Assembly: GCA_027625915.1 (NCBI GenBank) | Contig: JANTQA010000047.1 | Coordinates: forward strand, 19,902,001 to 19,966,000 | Origin: Anaeramoeba flamelloides | Lineage: Eukaryota; Metamonada; Anaeramoebidae | DNA: 64,000 nucleotides | Direction: 5' to 3' | Shown here: positions 34,988 through 48,287 of the stretch, piece by piece | Layout of the letters: every line of letters begins with the position of its first letter | Position numbering within the stretch: the first letter of the stretch is position 1 | Program-made: the position numbers and the translations under genes | Notes under the pieces: generated by a model | The model's database searches: none | Seen by the model: only the letters and a program-made list of their open reading frames with translations | What the model was told of the DNA's origin: nothing

Positions 34988-37900
34988 ATGACCACAAGTA
35001 AGAGATAGTAACACTTAAAACAAACTCTTCAAAAACCTAACAGAATAATCCACTGATTCACAACAAACTAAATATAACCAAAAAAAAAAAAAAAAAAAAA
35101 ACCAAAAGAGAAAATAGGAGTACAATTAAATATATTAGCAGAATTACTTGCAACTGAAAGAAATTATGTTGAAGGGTTGAAAACATTAATCGACTTGTTT
35201 GTTAACCCATTAACCAAATTGTCAGGAACGGATAAAGAGATCATTTCAAAAGAAGAAATTAAAACAATTTTTTCTGATTGTCAAGTCATCTTATCCTTTC
35301 ACGAGATCTTGCTGAAAGATTTTGAATCCTGTTTTCCAAATAGCCAATCAATCCCAAAGAAACAAACACTCAATCAAAAATTAAACACATTTGCCCAAGT
35401 CTTTCAAAAAAATGTAAATCATTAATGACTTTTTGATGATGAATTTAAAATTTCCTTTTTTAACCGTTAAATTTTTGAAAATTTTTTTTTTTTTAATTTA
35501 ATTAATTTTGTTTTTTAGTTAAAATGGATGAGTTTTTATGGTTCTTATGCAAACAAATACCCCAAATCACTTGTCCAGCTTAAAAAATGCCGAAAAAAGA
35601 AAAAGTTTCGACATTTCATTCAAGTAAGTCTTTTTTTCCTTAATTTTAACCACAACCAATTCTTAAATGTAACCTTTAAAAAATTCTTCTACTTTTATTG
35701 ATAAAATATTATAAACAATTAAAGGAAGCAGAATCAAATGAAAGATGCCATAGATTAAGAATCGACGATTTTTTAGTTTCACCTTTACAACGAGTTCCTA
35801 GATATAAACTACTTTTAGAGGTAAGTACTTTTTTGAATGTTATTGTATCTATTTTTGATCATTTTTTAAACCCTTTTTCTTTTTTTATTCTGAAAAACAA
35901 AAAAACAAAAACAAAAAAAATAATCTGATTTTGATGATCAAAAAACATTAATTCACACTTTAAACTTTTAAAGCGACTTGTCAAAAAAACAACAAAAAAC
36001 ACACAAGAGTATAAGTGTTTAAAGAATGTGTATGATCAAATATGTTCCACAGCACATAAAATTAATGAAAAAAAAAGGGATGCAGAAAACAGTTTCCGTG
36101 TTTATGAAATAAGCGAAAAATTGGTAACTGATGGATCAGAAGACATTGTAAGTTTTTGTTTTACTTTCTAATTTCTTTTTCTTGTATAATTTTTTTCACT
36201 ACCACTCGCTTTTAATAATTGATTGTAAAAAATTTTAACTTTATTTATTGCTTTTATCCCAATCAATTTCAAATACATTGTTTCGAATTAAATTTGGGAT
36301 CTCTCTTTCTTTGTTTTTTTGACTTTTTATTATTATAAAATCAATCGAATACATTTTTTTACATATTAATACCACGAAATACAAATAACAAACTTGTGAC
36401 TTTTTACTTACCCCCCTTATTGGATTCTGATATCTATTATTTCAAAACACTTCATTTCAAAACACACATCACAAACCAACTAATTTACAAATTTTCTTTT
36501 GCTTTAAGTTTTTAAAATTCACTAATTTATCGTTACCCAAAGCAATTCTTAAGATATTTAAAAAATTGAAAGTGAAATAAAAAGATTTTCACTGTTTTTT
36601 GATTTGATCATTAAAGTATTTCGATCCTAGGGAACATAAAATTCAACTAGCCCTTGGAATAGGCAAATTAGACAACTTAAAGTAAAATTTTTACACTTTT
36701 AGACTACATTTTTTCAAAAGGTATAATCTTTGAAAAATTTTATATTTTATTTGTATTTTACAATTCAAAAAAGGGAATTATTTTTTGTCTTGTCTATTAA
36801 GATCCCCATTGATTTTGTGAGAATAAAACCGATTTGATATTCCAGTCAATTAAATTAATGAATTTATTTCAGAAAATGGTATGATAGTTAACAAATGTTT
36901 ATTTAGTCAGAAGAAAAGACAAATTAACTAAAAAAATTAATTTAAATAAACTGTAAAATGTGAAAAGGCAATTTAAAATAAGAAAATTTTAATTATTACC
37001 AAGAATTAGTTCTTTTTTTTTTAAAATTAAATTTCAATAATAAAGAAGATACTTGGCTTTAATTTAAAAAAGATAAAAGCAAACTTTTGGAAATAGAAAA
37101 ATTATTTAGAATAAAAAAAGTTTAATCCAAATTTATCCCTAAAAATAATAAATACAACATTTAATACTAAAAAAAAAAAAAAAAAAACAAACACTTAAAT
37201 TCGAGATTAACCAATTGACCAAACCATTCAAAAATAGCACACACATTTTTTTTTTTAACAATCTATTTTATTTTTTGAAAAAATTATTTTCCAACATATC
37301 CACTTTTCATCAACTTCACATTTTCGTGAAGATTAAAACTATTACACATATATACATATACGAGCGCATATGTATAGACATATAATGATAAACCCAAATA
37401 AATATTTTGAAATATTTGCTTCAATTTCCATTTTTTACAATTTTTTAATCTCAGCCTTTGAATAAAGATATTTTTTGATTTTTAAATATTATAAAACAGT
37501 TTTTTGACAAAGAATATTTTGAAAGCCAACGAATTTGTAAAAGTTTTTTAAAGTATATCCCACAAATTTACAAAAGTAAATTAAAGTCAAAATGTTTAAC
37601 ATTTTTTTTTTTTTTTTAAATTTGCTAGTAGATATAAGTCATGTCAACAATCAAACAACATATAAAATACCTTTTAATCGATTATTTTATTTCCATTAAT
37701 TACTTTTATTTTATTTATCCGTATCTTTATATTTTATATTTCTTATATTAAAAATTCCACCAAAAAAGAATCTTTTTCAATGGTATAGAAGACTAGTTAA
37801 AGAAGGTCCATTGATCAGGGTAAAAAAAAATCGCAAAAAAAACCAATCGTTTATGATTTTTCTTTTCAATGATTTCTTATTATTAACCAAACTCAGAAAA

Positions 37901-38752
37901 TCATTAACATTGGGAAGAGTTAAATATAAAGTGAAACAAATGCACGCATTATCTGAAATCAGAAAGATACGCAAAATTAAAGATCATCCAAAACTTATGA
38001 AACTAATGACACCAACTTATAAATACATTTTTGAAGCTCATGATAAAAACGAAAGAAGTGATTGGATCAAAGAGATTCGGAATTCAATTATCAAACTAAA
38101 TAAAATTACCAATTCAAGATTAAAGCCACACCTCCAAAAGCATTCCCGAACCTTGCTGAAACAAATCGATGAAATGTATAAACTCAGACCATCTTCCACT
38201 TTACCAAACAATTTCTCCCCAATTTATGCTGACCAAAAAATAAGCAAAGATTCGATGAATGACGAAAAGGAAAACAAAGGATCATTGACATTGAATACAA
38301 AAAATAATTCTATTGACAGACAAACAAAACTCCACCTCAAGTCACCAAACAATTCACCAAAAGAAGGAGGCACACGAGTCAGAAAATTTGCTAGACTCAG
38401 AAGGGTACAAACAAGTTTAATCAACCAAAATTCGTTAATGGGCTTAAATCACAATTTAAATTTTTCCCCAATTTCCCCAATAAAGAATGATAACGTACAG
38501 TTAAAAAAATTCAAACCAAATCAAAAATTAAGAAAAAAAATAAACAATAAAAAGAAAAAACACAGATCATCAACAGTTGTGAAAAAAATTTCAAAACCAA
38601 GAGCTCATACCCTATTACAAAACGAATATGATACTCTGTCTAGAAATAGAAACACACTCACTTCACCAAAAATGGTTAAACTGGAAATTGCTAGAAAATT
38701 AAAACGACATCGATCTTTAAGCAATACATTTAGAAAACAAAACCAAAATTAA
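34988..38752 (+). CDS. RhoGEF with DH and PH domains (six exons)
   Basis: Dbl-family guanine nucleotide exchange factor for Rho/Rac GTPases at membranes. Exons: 34988-34997, 35118-35413, 35519-35623, 35725-35820, 35974-36147, 37769-38752; 554 residues ending TAA. All junction phases agree. DH (about 5-200) shows LNILAELLATERNYVEGL (CR1), YPKSLVQLKKC, DDFLVSPLQRVPRYKLLLE (CR3), then RLVKKTTKNTQEYK and HKINEKKRDAEN. PH (about 228-335) begins NLFQWYRRLVKEGPLI, has FLFNDFLLLTK and ends with the Trp-containing helix ERSDWIKEIRNSI. The roughly 220-residue C-terminal tail is basic, Ser/Asn-rich and featureless. The 10-nt first exon (ATGACCACAA, donor GTAAGA) is the best available start but is unproven, since a 20-A run precedes the acceptor at 35117. 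Intron 5 is 1,621 nt and I see nothing else in it. Confidence 0.85.
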
Positions 38753-39695
38753 TTTTTACTAAATAAATACTTTTTAAATTATTTTTAATATTATTTTTTT
38801 TTTTTATTATTTTTTTCAGGAATTTGAAAATGCAATTAGAAAGACATATAGTTAATAATTCTATTTTAAAAACCATCTTAATTGATTTTATTTTCAGAGA
38901 AGTAAATTTTATATTTTTTCTTTTTGGAAAAAAAAAAAAATGAAAAATAGAATACATTGCCAGGAAGTTCTTGTGAAAACCATATCTATCTATTTGATAT
39001 ACATTTTTCTCTCATAATAGATTCAGATATAATTGATTTTTTATACTAAAATATGATAAGAGCTGATATATTACTTTTTTCCTAAAGAAAGCATTTCTCT
39101 CAGGATATTATTATCACAAGATCTTTTGTTGGTTTTTGAATGTTTTCAAAAGTAAAAAATAAAAAAATTACAAACCTAAATTACTTTAATTATATATTGA
39201 TTTAAAACAAAATGTAAAAAAAATTAAAATTTTACTATAAACTCAGAATTAACAATATTTAACCTATTTTAAATGAATGTAATTTAAACACGAGATAGGA
39301 TGTAATGGGAAAAAAGAGAAATTATTTTTTTTTTTCAGAATATTATTTTAAAAATGGTTCCCAATTGGGTTACTTTTTCGTCATAAATTTTTGTTAATTT
39401 TATTTTTAAAAATCTCATCACCTAAGAAATATTTTGATAAAAAAACAACATCAGTAAAAGTTATTTGTATACAATTTATCTATTAAATAACCCATTTCAC
39501 ATTTTTGAAGAACTTTTAAAAATAAATGTCACTATCTAAAATATTTTTCAAAAATTTTGACCAACTTTATAATGTTAATGGGAGTTGTTTTGAGAGTTTA
39601 TTGGAGTATTTTTAACAAAAAAATATTTTCAAATTTTTGGATCAGAATCATTTTTTCTAATTTTACAAATTTTAGTTTTGCTTTTTCAAATTTTT

Positions 39696-39739
<44 letters not shown>

Positions 39740-42022
39740 TCATGTGGGAAAAAAAAAAAGAACTTCGAAAAGACAAATAATCAACATGAAAATTGTGAGT
39801 ATGTAATTTCTTTTAAAATGAATTTAATTATTCATAAAAAATCTTGTTGTTTATCTTTTTTTCAGTGAAAGTTCAGTAATAAAAAATCGGTTGTGCTCAT
39901 TTAATAAATTATGACTCACTTTTTTTTAGTTTTTGGTTTTATTTTATTGAATTTTTAATTTATCAGACTTTTATCGATTTAGAATGACTCAAAAGTGAAT
40001 TACAAATCAGATTTAGTTATTAATTTTTCTTGAATACTAAAGGGTAATTGTTTTTTTTTTACAATTTATTATTTCAGGTGAGTCACAATTTTTGAAAAAG
40101 AGTGTAGTTGGTAATTTTTTTACTAATTATTTATACCACTTAAAGTTTTTCCAATTTCAAACAATTGATTCAACCATCTAATCAATTCTAACCTAATTAA
40201 AAATATTTAACATAATGTGTCCTATTCTTATTTGAAAAAATCTTCTAAAAATAATTATTTTTTTAGAAAACTATAAATCCTTATCTTCTTCTCTTACATT
40301 AATAGAAATATTATGAAAAATATAATTATGGAGTAGAAATATTTTGCCACATCTTTCATAAATATAAGAACTATGAAGAATTCATATTTTATAGTTTGTG
40401 ATAAAAATAGTGATCAATAAAGGCATTTTATACTTGGTGATTATTTATTAAGATCAAATTACTGGAATATCCAAATCTCAGTAAAATTGACTTGTCAGCA
40501 AATCATAAAATATTCTAAATTATTTTTAAATTCTAATTTATCATCCAGTTAGCCTTTCCAAATGATTTTTATAATGCTATTTGGATGTTAAAAAGAGTAA
40601 CTATAAACTTACCGTGTCAAAAAATGAAAAAAATAACTAATTATTAAACTTGTATTTTACATTTTTTTAAAAAAATCAAATCAATTTACTTTTCAAAAAA
40701 TTAAATTTAAATAAAGGAACAAAATATTATAGGGGGTTTTGGGTTTTAAATTTTAACAATATAATTTTAATCTTGGGATTTTTTAATTCGAACATTCTCA
40801 AACACCTTTCCTAAGACATCAAAAATACTAAAAATTGAAAAAAAAAAAAAAAAAAAACGAAAATTTAGTAAAATTTCACGTGAGTTAGATGGATTTGGGA
40901 TTAAATTTATCTTTTTTAAATATCGCATTTCTTTATATATGGATTAACCTTTATTTAAAGAAATTTTAAGGATTATATACATCTATATTTGATTAGAATA
41001 TTGTTGAACTGAATTCTTGATTCACTATTTTGTTTCAAAACCCCCCAAAATCTTTTGCTAAAAATTGAAAAAAAAATTAAAATATTTTCAAACTTTTATT
41101 ATTTTTTATTTACAAAAATCAAAATAATTTAAATATTAGTCAAAAGATCTGAAATTATGATGTTTTTCTTGAAAAAATACAACTCATTTTTTTTTTATTA
41201 TTAAAATATAACGCCCCCTTTCTGTATATTGTATAATACACACTACTAAAAGAAAACAATTTTAAAACCAAAACAGAAATTTAACTATTTTTTATATAGG
41301 CTGAGGAATTAATTTTCTCTTTTTTGTATAGTTCCTTCATTCATAAAAAGATAAAATCTAAATACTACCAAACATTAAAGTTATTAATGTTTTTCTTTTG
41401 AGCCTGTATTTGTCCATTTTCAAACCTACTTGATATAAAAATCTTCAAAGTAGATCCCATCAATGAAAATGAATACCAAATTCTCAATACCCCTTAAAAA
41501 TTTAACTATATACATAAAATTTCCAATCAAAAAAAAACAATTAAATACCAATTTTCAGTCCTACTCTAATGTAAATAACATTTTTACTCTTTCAAATTTG
41601 AAATTGTGAAACATCCTTTCCCAAAAGAATTAAATCCAATACAATAATAAACACTATCATATTTTTTGAAAAATTATAATATCTCAATAAATGCTATTTT
41701 TACTATACAAATTTATTTTATACAAATCTCTTATTAATCAAAAAGCAAATTACAGAAAAATTTTTTAAACTTTTTAAATTCAAAATTTCAACAAATAATC
41801 TTCATTTAATTTCAAATTAATAGATTTTTATATGTGTTTTCAAAATAAATTAAAATATGTTCCAGTTTATTATCTTTGGAATTTTTTTTCTTTATTTGTT
41901 TATTGATCAACATTTCGCTTTCAAAGTTTAATATTCACATAAGAACTTATTTACTTTTTGGTTTCGGTTACTGAAAATTAGAAAAAGAAAAAAAAAAAAC
42001 AGAAATTGTAGAGTAAAACATA

Positions 42023-42555
42023 TAAACCCCAATTCAAAAATACACACATACCAAAAATCAATCTTTAAAAAAAATTTTGATTAAATAAATTCTATTCAAA
42101 ATACTAAATTGAAACCATTCATTATTTGAAATATTAACAATTGCTTATAATTTACAATACCAAAAAAAAAAATAAATAAATAATTATCAATCAACATAAA
42201 AATAAACTGTTTGAAAATTTTGGAGTAAAACAAAAAATTTATTGGTAAATTTGTTTAAATTCTATTTGAATTATTGATCGATCAAATGGTTATATACCTT
42301 TATAATTTTGATTTGATTTTTCTATTTAAGCGAACTCAAGTTTTTCACTTTATATCAGTCATTCAAAAAAATTATAGATAGAAGGAAATACAGATTACTT
42401 CATTAGAAAAACAAAACGAAAATAAATTAAAAAAAAACAAAAAAAGAATTTTCAAATATTTTAAAAATCAATATTATTTCAAAATTCCAATGAAATTGTA
42501 TTATTGTGATACTTTTTACTGTTTTACTGTTCCAAAAATTTTGAATTTTAGTTTA
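42023..42555. mobile_element. 530-bp TA-flanked mariner-like MITE, second copy
   Basis: TA-TAAACCCCAATTCAAAAAT at left and TTTTGAATTTTAGTT-TA at right; interior ATTGATCGATCAAATGGTTAT as in the other copies. More diverged than 51175. Immediately followed by a partial foldback element. Confidence 0.65.
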
Positions 42556-42842
42556 CATTTCGAAACAAATTTTGTAAAGATATTTTTCAACTTTAAAGTC
42601 TTTCAGATTGATGATTAAAGCTTTAAATTTGTCTTGAAATTCAAATTTTTTCCAAAATTCTTTGAATTTTTTACAAATACAGGGTATTATTTTTAATTGT
42701 TGAGATCAAGCCTTGGTACCATATTTTTACAAATAGAATTTTAAGAGACACTTGAACCATTGGTGCATGGATATGATTTACATTCAACAGCAAGACACTT
42801 TAATTCAAGACCAATCTATGTGGCAAAAGCTTGTCCCTTAAA
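42556..42842. mobile_element. Partial foldback element (family B)
   Basis: Right half only: CATTTCGAAACAAATTTTG, TTGTTGAGATCAAGCC, GAGACACTTGAACCATTGGTG, ending GTCCCTTAA. It starts at the right edge of the MITE at 42023, so the MITE may have inserted into it; the left half is not recognisable. Confidence 0.5.
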
Positions 42843-43445
42843 AGTAAAAATGACAGAATCATTGAATATTTTTGTCCTTTGTTGACAAAAAACGACCGTG
42901 TAAAGTTATATTATCACCAAAAGCCCAAATCGGAAATTTTTGAGACAGAGGATCCACTCAATTAAAAAGAAGAGGATTTTTTCTTGATAATAATTCAAAC
43001 CAAAACAAGAATAATTTTCGAGAAAATGTAATTGTTTTAGAATATGAGGGTGGGATGGTAAAAAATGGAAAATATTCATTTGTGGGCAAGCAAAGAATAA
43101 ATCATTTTAAGATCAGTTAATATAACATTCAAAGTTGAAATCAGAAAAGTGTTCTAGAGATTATTCGTTTCAGAAAATGATTTTTTTTTTTTTTTGTTGG
43201 AATCTTTGTTTTTAAAAGGTTGGTAAAGAAAAAGAAAAAAAATTGAAATAATGAATTAAAATTTTTTGATCTATTGTTGTTCGTTTGTTTCATTGTTTGT
43301 GAATATGATTATTTTTCTTTTTTAACAAAAAAAAAAAAATAAAAAGAAAAGTAATTTATAAAATCATAAAAATGAAAAAGCAAGAAAGAAAAAACAAAGA
43401 AAGTTTAGTTTTGTTTTGTGTTGTTTACCCAAGAAAGTAATTAAC

Positions 43446-44381
43446 TTAGTTTTTTTCTTCTGTTTGTTGTTGTTGGTTATATCTTTGTTGTCCTCTACCT
43501 CCAAAATTACGAGGTCTGTATCCTCCATCTCTTTGCTCTCCTCTTTCTCTATATCCTCTTCCTCTATATCCTCTTCCTCTTCCTCTTCCGCCACTCTTTA
43601 GTTTTTTTTCAAAAAAAAAAAAAAAAAAAAAAGAAAAAAAGTAAAAAGTAAAAAAAGTTAGTTACAACAAAAAAGTATTTGAAGCAAAAAAAAAAAAAAA
43701 AAAAAAAATTCTTGTAAAAAGATTTACAAATCTTGGTCTAAATGAATCGGATGGTCCCATTTTTTTATCACCAAAGAACCCTCTTCCTCTTCCACCTCTA
43801 AATCCTCTTCCTCGTCCTCTTCCTCTAAAGCTTCTTCCTCGTCCTCTACCTCTACCTCTTCCACCTCTTCTTTGATCTCTGAGTGGTGTTCTTCTTTTTC
43901 TTGGTTTGTATGTATCTGGAACAACCTCTTTTGGGAAATGAAGATACTCTCTTAGGTATTCAATACCTTCGTTATTTAATCGCCTTTTCAAAAAGCAAAA
44001 AATGAACAAGAAGAGTTTGTTTTTTTTGTTGTGTTTTGTGTTTTGTGTTGGTATTTGTTATTTTAAAAAAAACAAATCATAGAAAGAAAAGAAATTAAAA
44101 AAATTAATATCGAAATTAAATTGAAACAAAAAAGAATTACAAATTGAAGAGAAAACACACAAATAAAAAAAAAAAAAAAAAACATACCAGTAGTAATATT
44201 GCCAATTGAATTGCTCTTCGATTAAACCACGGGATCTAAGGGATTTCATAATTTTATAAATTGCTCTTCCTTCGAGTCCAGTTTCCTTATGTTTTTTTTT
44301 TGGATCTTTTTTACAGACAAAGACACCTGCTTTGAAAAATAGTGTGTATACTTTTTTTAAATCCTTTTTGGCGATGATCAT
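43446..44381 (-). CDS. 40S ribosomal protein eS10 (three exons)
   Basis: Component of the small ribosomal subunit near the mRNA entry region. Exons on the minus strand: 44188-44381, 43728-43983 and 43446-43595; 199 residues, ATG to TAA. Donors are GTATGT and GTAAAT, acceptors GAAAAG and CTAAAG, with phases 2 and 0. The first two exons carry the winged-helix core: AKKDLKKVYTLFFKAGV, MKSLRSRGLIEEQFNWQYYYW and, across the junction, RLNNEGIEYLREYLHFPKE. These match eS10 throughout. The tail is a long RG/RGG stretch, partly from exon 2 (RGRGRGRSFRGRG) and partly exon 3 (SGGRGRGRGYRGRG), ending QQQQTEEKN. It exceeds the 165 residues of human eS10 because of this tail. A Glu-rich frame overlapping exon 3 is only a shadow. 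Confidence 0.92.
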
Positions 44382-46501
44382 TTTTATAGAAATGAAAAGA
44401 ATAAAAGAAAAAAATGAAAAAAATAAAAACTGTTTTTTTTAAGGTTTAGTTATTTATAAGGTATAGATCTAAATTTCTTCGAGTATTTGTTAAATTAACT
44501 GTGGATGTAAAAAGGTGGGTTTGTTAAGGGGCTATTGATTCTATATAAAATCTTTGTGTAAATTTTAAAGCAAAGTTGAAAAAAATTATACCTTATCTTG
44601 AATTGAAAAACAAAGAAAAAATCTGAGTACTACAAAAACCGAATTTAATGCAATTTTCCAAAATGAATTATTATTTTTAAAGTTTGATCTATTTTTCTCG
44701 ATTTTGGGAAAAGTTCAAAACACAACAGATTTCTGAATTATTTCTAAAAAAAATTATTTTCATTTCAGATAAAACAAATCCTAGAATATATGAAAGGAGT
44801 GTACAAAAATAAACTTTAAATAAAATATCAACTAAAATTTAGAATAACCAAGCATAAAAATCTACTAAATTACCAAAAATTACAATAATTATTTTTAACT
44901 TGGAATAAATATTATATTTCTTTTCAATTTACATTTTGTAGCAATTTTTTTCTTTTTATTGAACAAAAAAATATGTGAAAAACTACCGAATCACTTAATT
45001 AAAAAATTTCCCAAAATAATTTTTTGAAACTCTTGAAAAATTCATCTTCTAACCTAAATAAATAATTTTTAATTTAATTATTTATAATCAATAATTAATA
45101 ACACATTCTTAATTATTTCAGTGAGTCAGTAATGCAGTCTAAAGATTAAAATGTAAAAACATATAGTTTTTGATTTTTTTTCTAAATATTTTTAAAATAT
45201 CGAACAAATAAAAAAAATTAAAAATAAATAATTCTTATAAAAAAAAAATAACAGATATTATCAAATAACCGATTTTAATAGCAACAATTTGTTGTTTCTA
45301 AACTTAGTATTTGAAAAATAATATTACATAATCTATTAGATTTCAAGAAATTTCATAAATATTAGAGAATAAAATAAATGATCAATTTTTTAAGATCTTC
45401 AGGATTCAATATTTAATTTGTTTTTCAGATATTTTTAAAATAAGGTTTAATTCTGCAAGGTTATTTATTCATATAAATTCTCAGAAATTACTAAAAGCGA
45501 AATTTCTTTAAAAAATAATAATGTTATCATAATTTTTCTTTTTTCTAATTTTATCAAAAATACAAACAAAAAAGGAACAGTATCCTATAACTGAAAATTT
45601 TCATTGGGATAAAATAAATCTTTTAAAAACAATAACTCTTTTATCTAAAATTAATAAATGAAGGGTTCTTTTTATTGTTTAATAGTATTATTATGTAACG
45701 AATTACTCTATCACCTTAGGTGAAAAAAATAAATAAAATTTACTACCACATTTAACAACTTGAATATTTTTTGTAGAGATTTCACAATATCTTAGAGGAT
45801 TTAACGATATATTTTTCAAGTAAAGAAAGAGCTTTAAAAATCACGAGAATTTCTTTCAAATTGTGGTATTATAGAAAATCTTGATAACCATTAATATTGA
45901 GGTAATATAAAAAATCGAGATATGCTATAAAATCATGATAATTGTCGAAAAATTGTGATAAATGTAAAAATATCACCATAAAAATAAATTGACAATATTA
46001 TAGTTGATAGCTTTTAGTGCTGATTCTGCAATATTTTTAAAAAGAAAATTTTCTTTGAACGAAAAATAGACACTTGGAAAAAAAAATATTCTTTTAAAAA
46101 CAACAAAAAAAGATAACTAATTCAATCAAGGATCAGATGAAGAGTTTTTTAGTATTTTATTTTAATTTTGAAAACATACCAATCAATATTTTAGATCAAC
46201 AAAATTAATTAAAGAGACAAATGAATGGTTTCTCAGTCAATTGTGGGGTTATATACTGTCTTGAATAAGAATACTCCTAAAACAAAAACTCTTTTTATGT
46301 TCTTAAAAGAAATTTTTCTTGATTTTAAAAATATTTTCTCTATTCTAGGAAAGCCGAAAGTGGTTAGAATATCCTTTCAAAACCTTTAGCAAAATTTTAT
46401 CCATATTACATCTTATTATTAAGATTATTTGTACCTTTATTGTATTCTTTTTGTAGTTTTCATAAATTGGTATAGTACAGAAAACACAAGTAGTGTTTAA
46501 T

Positions 46502-46533
<32 letters not shown>

Positions 46534-47741
46534 ATCAATCACCAATAAGAATGAAATTCACTTTTTTCTTATTTGTTATTTAACTTGTGAAGGACATATA
46601 TCCATTTTTAAATGATATAGATTTATTTTATCTTCAAGTACATTTTTGAAATGCGTGATTATTTGTTTGATCAGAAAAAATTAGAAGAGATTTTAACTTT
46701 TATAATTAAAAAAAAATCCAAAGAAATCGTTTTTTTTCCAGTACAAAATACCAAAGCCTTTCCGAAAGATTGATGACTTAAATACCTTTCAAAGAACTGA
46801 ATAAAATTTACAACCCTTTCAAAGTCTTTTCTATAATTTTTAACGGGAAAACATGTAGCAAAGTGTCAAATCTTTGTAAATTTATGTGATTTTTTAAAGT
46901 GATTTTCAAAAAAATAATTTTTTTTTATTTTTTTTAGAAAACTCAATTTGAATATAATGTTTGAAAATACAAAATAACTTTGAGAAAAGTGATTAATTAT
47001 AATTTCTTTATAAATCAAGCAACTTAATATTAAAAAAAATTATTTTATACAATATTCTTTTTCTCAAGAAATTTTGAAATTTTACATAAATGTTTCAATG
47101 GAATTATACCAAAAATTTTTTTTAACATTTTTTTTTTTTTGAAATTTTATTTAACTTGTTTAATTATTTCTTTGCTGAATATCAACACTGATCTGAGGTT
47201 TATGATTTCTCTTATTTCTAAACATCCTTATATTTTTTGATTCTTAAAAACAAATTGAAATATTACATTTTTGGATGGGAATCTTCGGATGAAAGTTATT
47301 TTATTTTAGATTTAATATTTTCTCAAAATCTCAGAAAAATAAATTTCTCTTACACTCACCGAGTTACATCATAAATGTGTTTTATTTTTGAGATTTTTGG
47401 GGTTTTTGAAAATATTTTAAATTGGAGAATTTTCCCTAATTTTAAACAAATTCGATTCCTTGTTTTAAAATTTGCTTTAAGCGGGTATATACACTCAAAA
47501 CATGATAACAATTTGAGAGAGACCAGATAGGATTATTTTATTTTTATGGAGTGTGATCCTAGATTCTCTATAAACTTTTTTTAAAAAATTATTCATATTT
47601 TTTTTTATAGTAATGCTAAATAATAAAAAGAAGAGATTATATTGATAAAATTCTTTCAATTTTTATTTTTTTTTATTTAAATAGTTTTTTTTTTTAGGGA
47701 GAATATAATTTTAGATGTTTAGAATAAAATTTATAGTTATT

Positions 47742-47917
47742 TTATGGTTTAAATTTTGTTAGAATATAATCATATTCACTTCTCAAATTCCACCAAAGAC
47801 CAGTGTTTAAAATACTAATCAGTAATGTTATGGTATAATTATTATTATTTGGAATCCTTGTAGCTATTAAAGCCCCCATGATATTCCCTTTTGTGATTCT
47901 CTTAATTGTACTATTGT
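47742..47917 (-). CDS. Possible orphan exon, unknown membrane-like peptide
   Basis: The minus strand is open for about 60 codons after an acceptor-like TTTAAAAG and reads STIKRITKGNIMGALIATR, then IPNNNNYTITLLISILN and TGLWWNLRSEYDYILTKFKP, stop TAA. Amino-acid use (Trp-Trp, Tyr, mixed charge, one hydrophobic stretch) is less A/T-driven than the random frames around it, which is the only reason for listing it. No initiating ATG precedes it in frame except the internal one at GNIM-GAL. Could be a real terminal exon, a gene fragment, or chance. Confidence 0.22.
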
Positions 47918-48287
47918 TATTCCTTTTAAACAAAATACATTTAATCTAAATGCCAGTGATAAAAAAATCGATCTTATTACTTTTTATATACATGATTAAA
48001 AAAATTCAAAAATCATGAAAAAATTAAATGTTCAAAATAGAATGTTGAGATAAGGATAAAAGATAAATCATTCACCATCGAAACACTATTTTAATCAATT
48101 CAACTCAACATTCTATTGTGACAATTTCTTTGAGACTTTGAAAAAAAAAAATGATAAAAGCTAATGAATGAAGTACTTTAAAGAATAAAAATCGATGGGG
48201 TAACAACCAAAGTTTAAGATATTATTTTCTCATCCTCTTCAAAATTGTAAAAAAGTGAAAAATTTTCCTTTACTGTGGCTAGTCCCT

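Larger units (their letters stand above)
38753..43445. other. Intergenic between the RhoGEF and eS10 genes
   Basis: 4.7 kb between convergent genes. A T-run of about 36 lies at 39697-39732. A probable inverted-repeat element spans 40730-41056 (GGGGGTTTTGGGTTTTAAA against TTTCAAAACCCCCC). A mariner-like MITE and partial foldback occupy 42023-42842. No gene recognised; the 103-residue frame at 39557 crosses the T-run and is not credible. Confidence 0.5.

Noticed and set aside
39557-39868. 103-residue frame with a Phe run
   Set aside because: Made by a 36-T homopolymer; flanking parts show no coding bias.
43364-43594. Glu-rich minus-strand frame (EEEEEEDIEEEDIEKEE)
   Set aside because: Out-of-frame reading of eS10 exon 3; the correct frame is SGGRGRGRGYRGRG and joins in phase.
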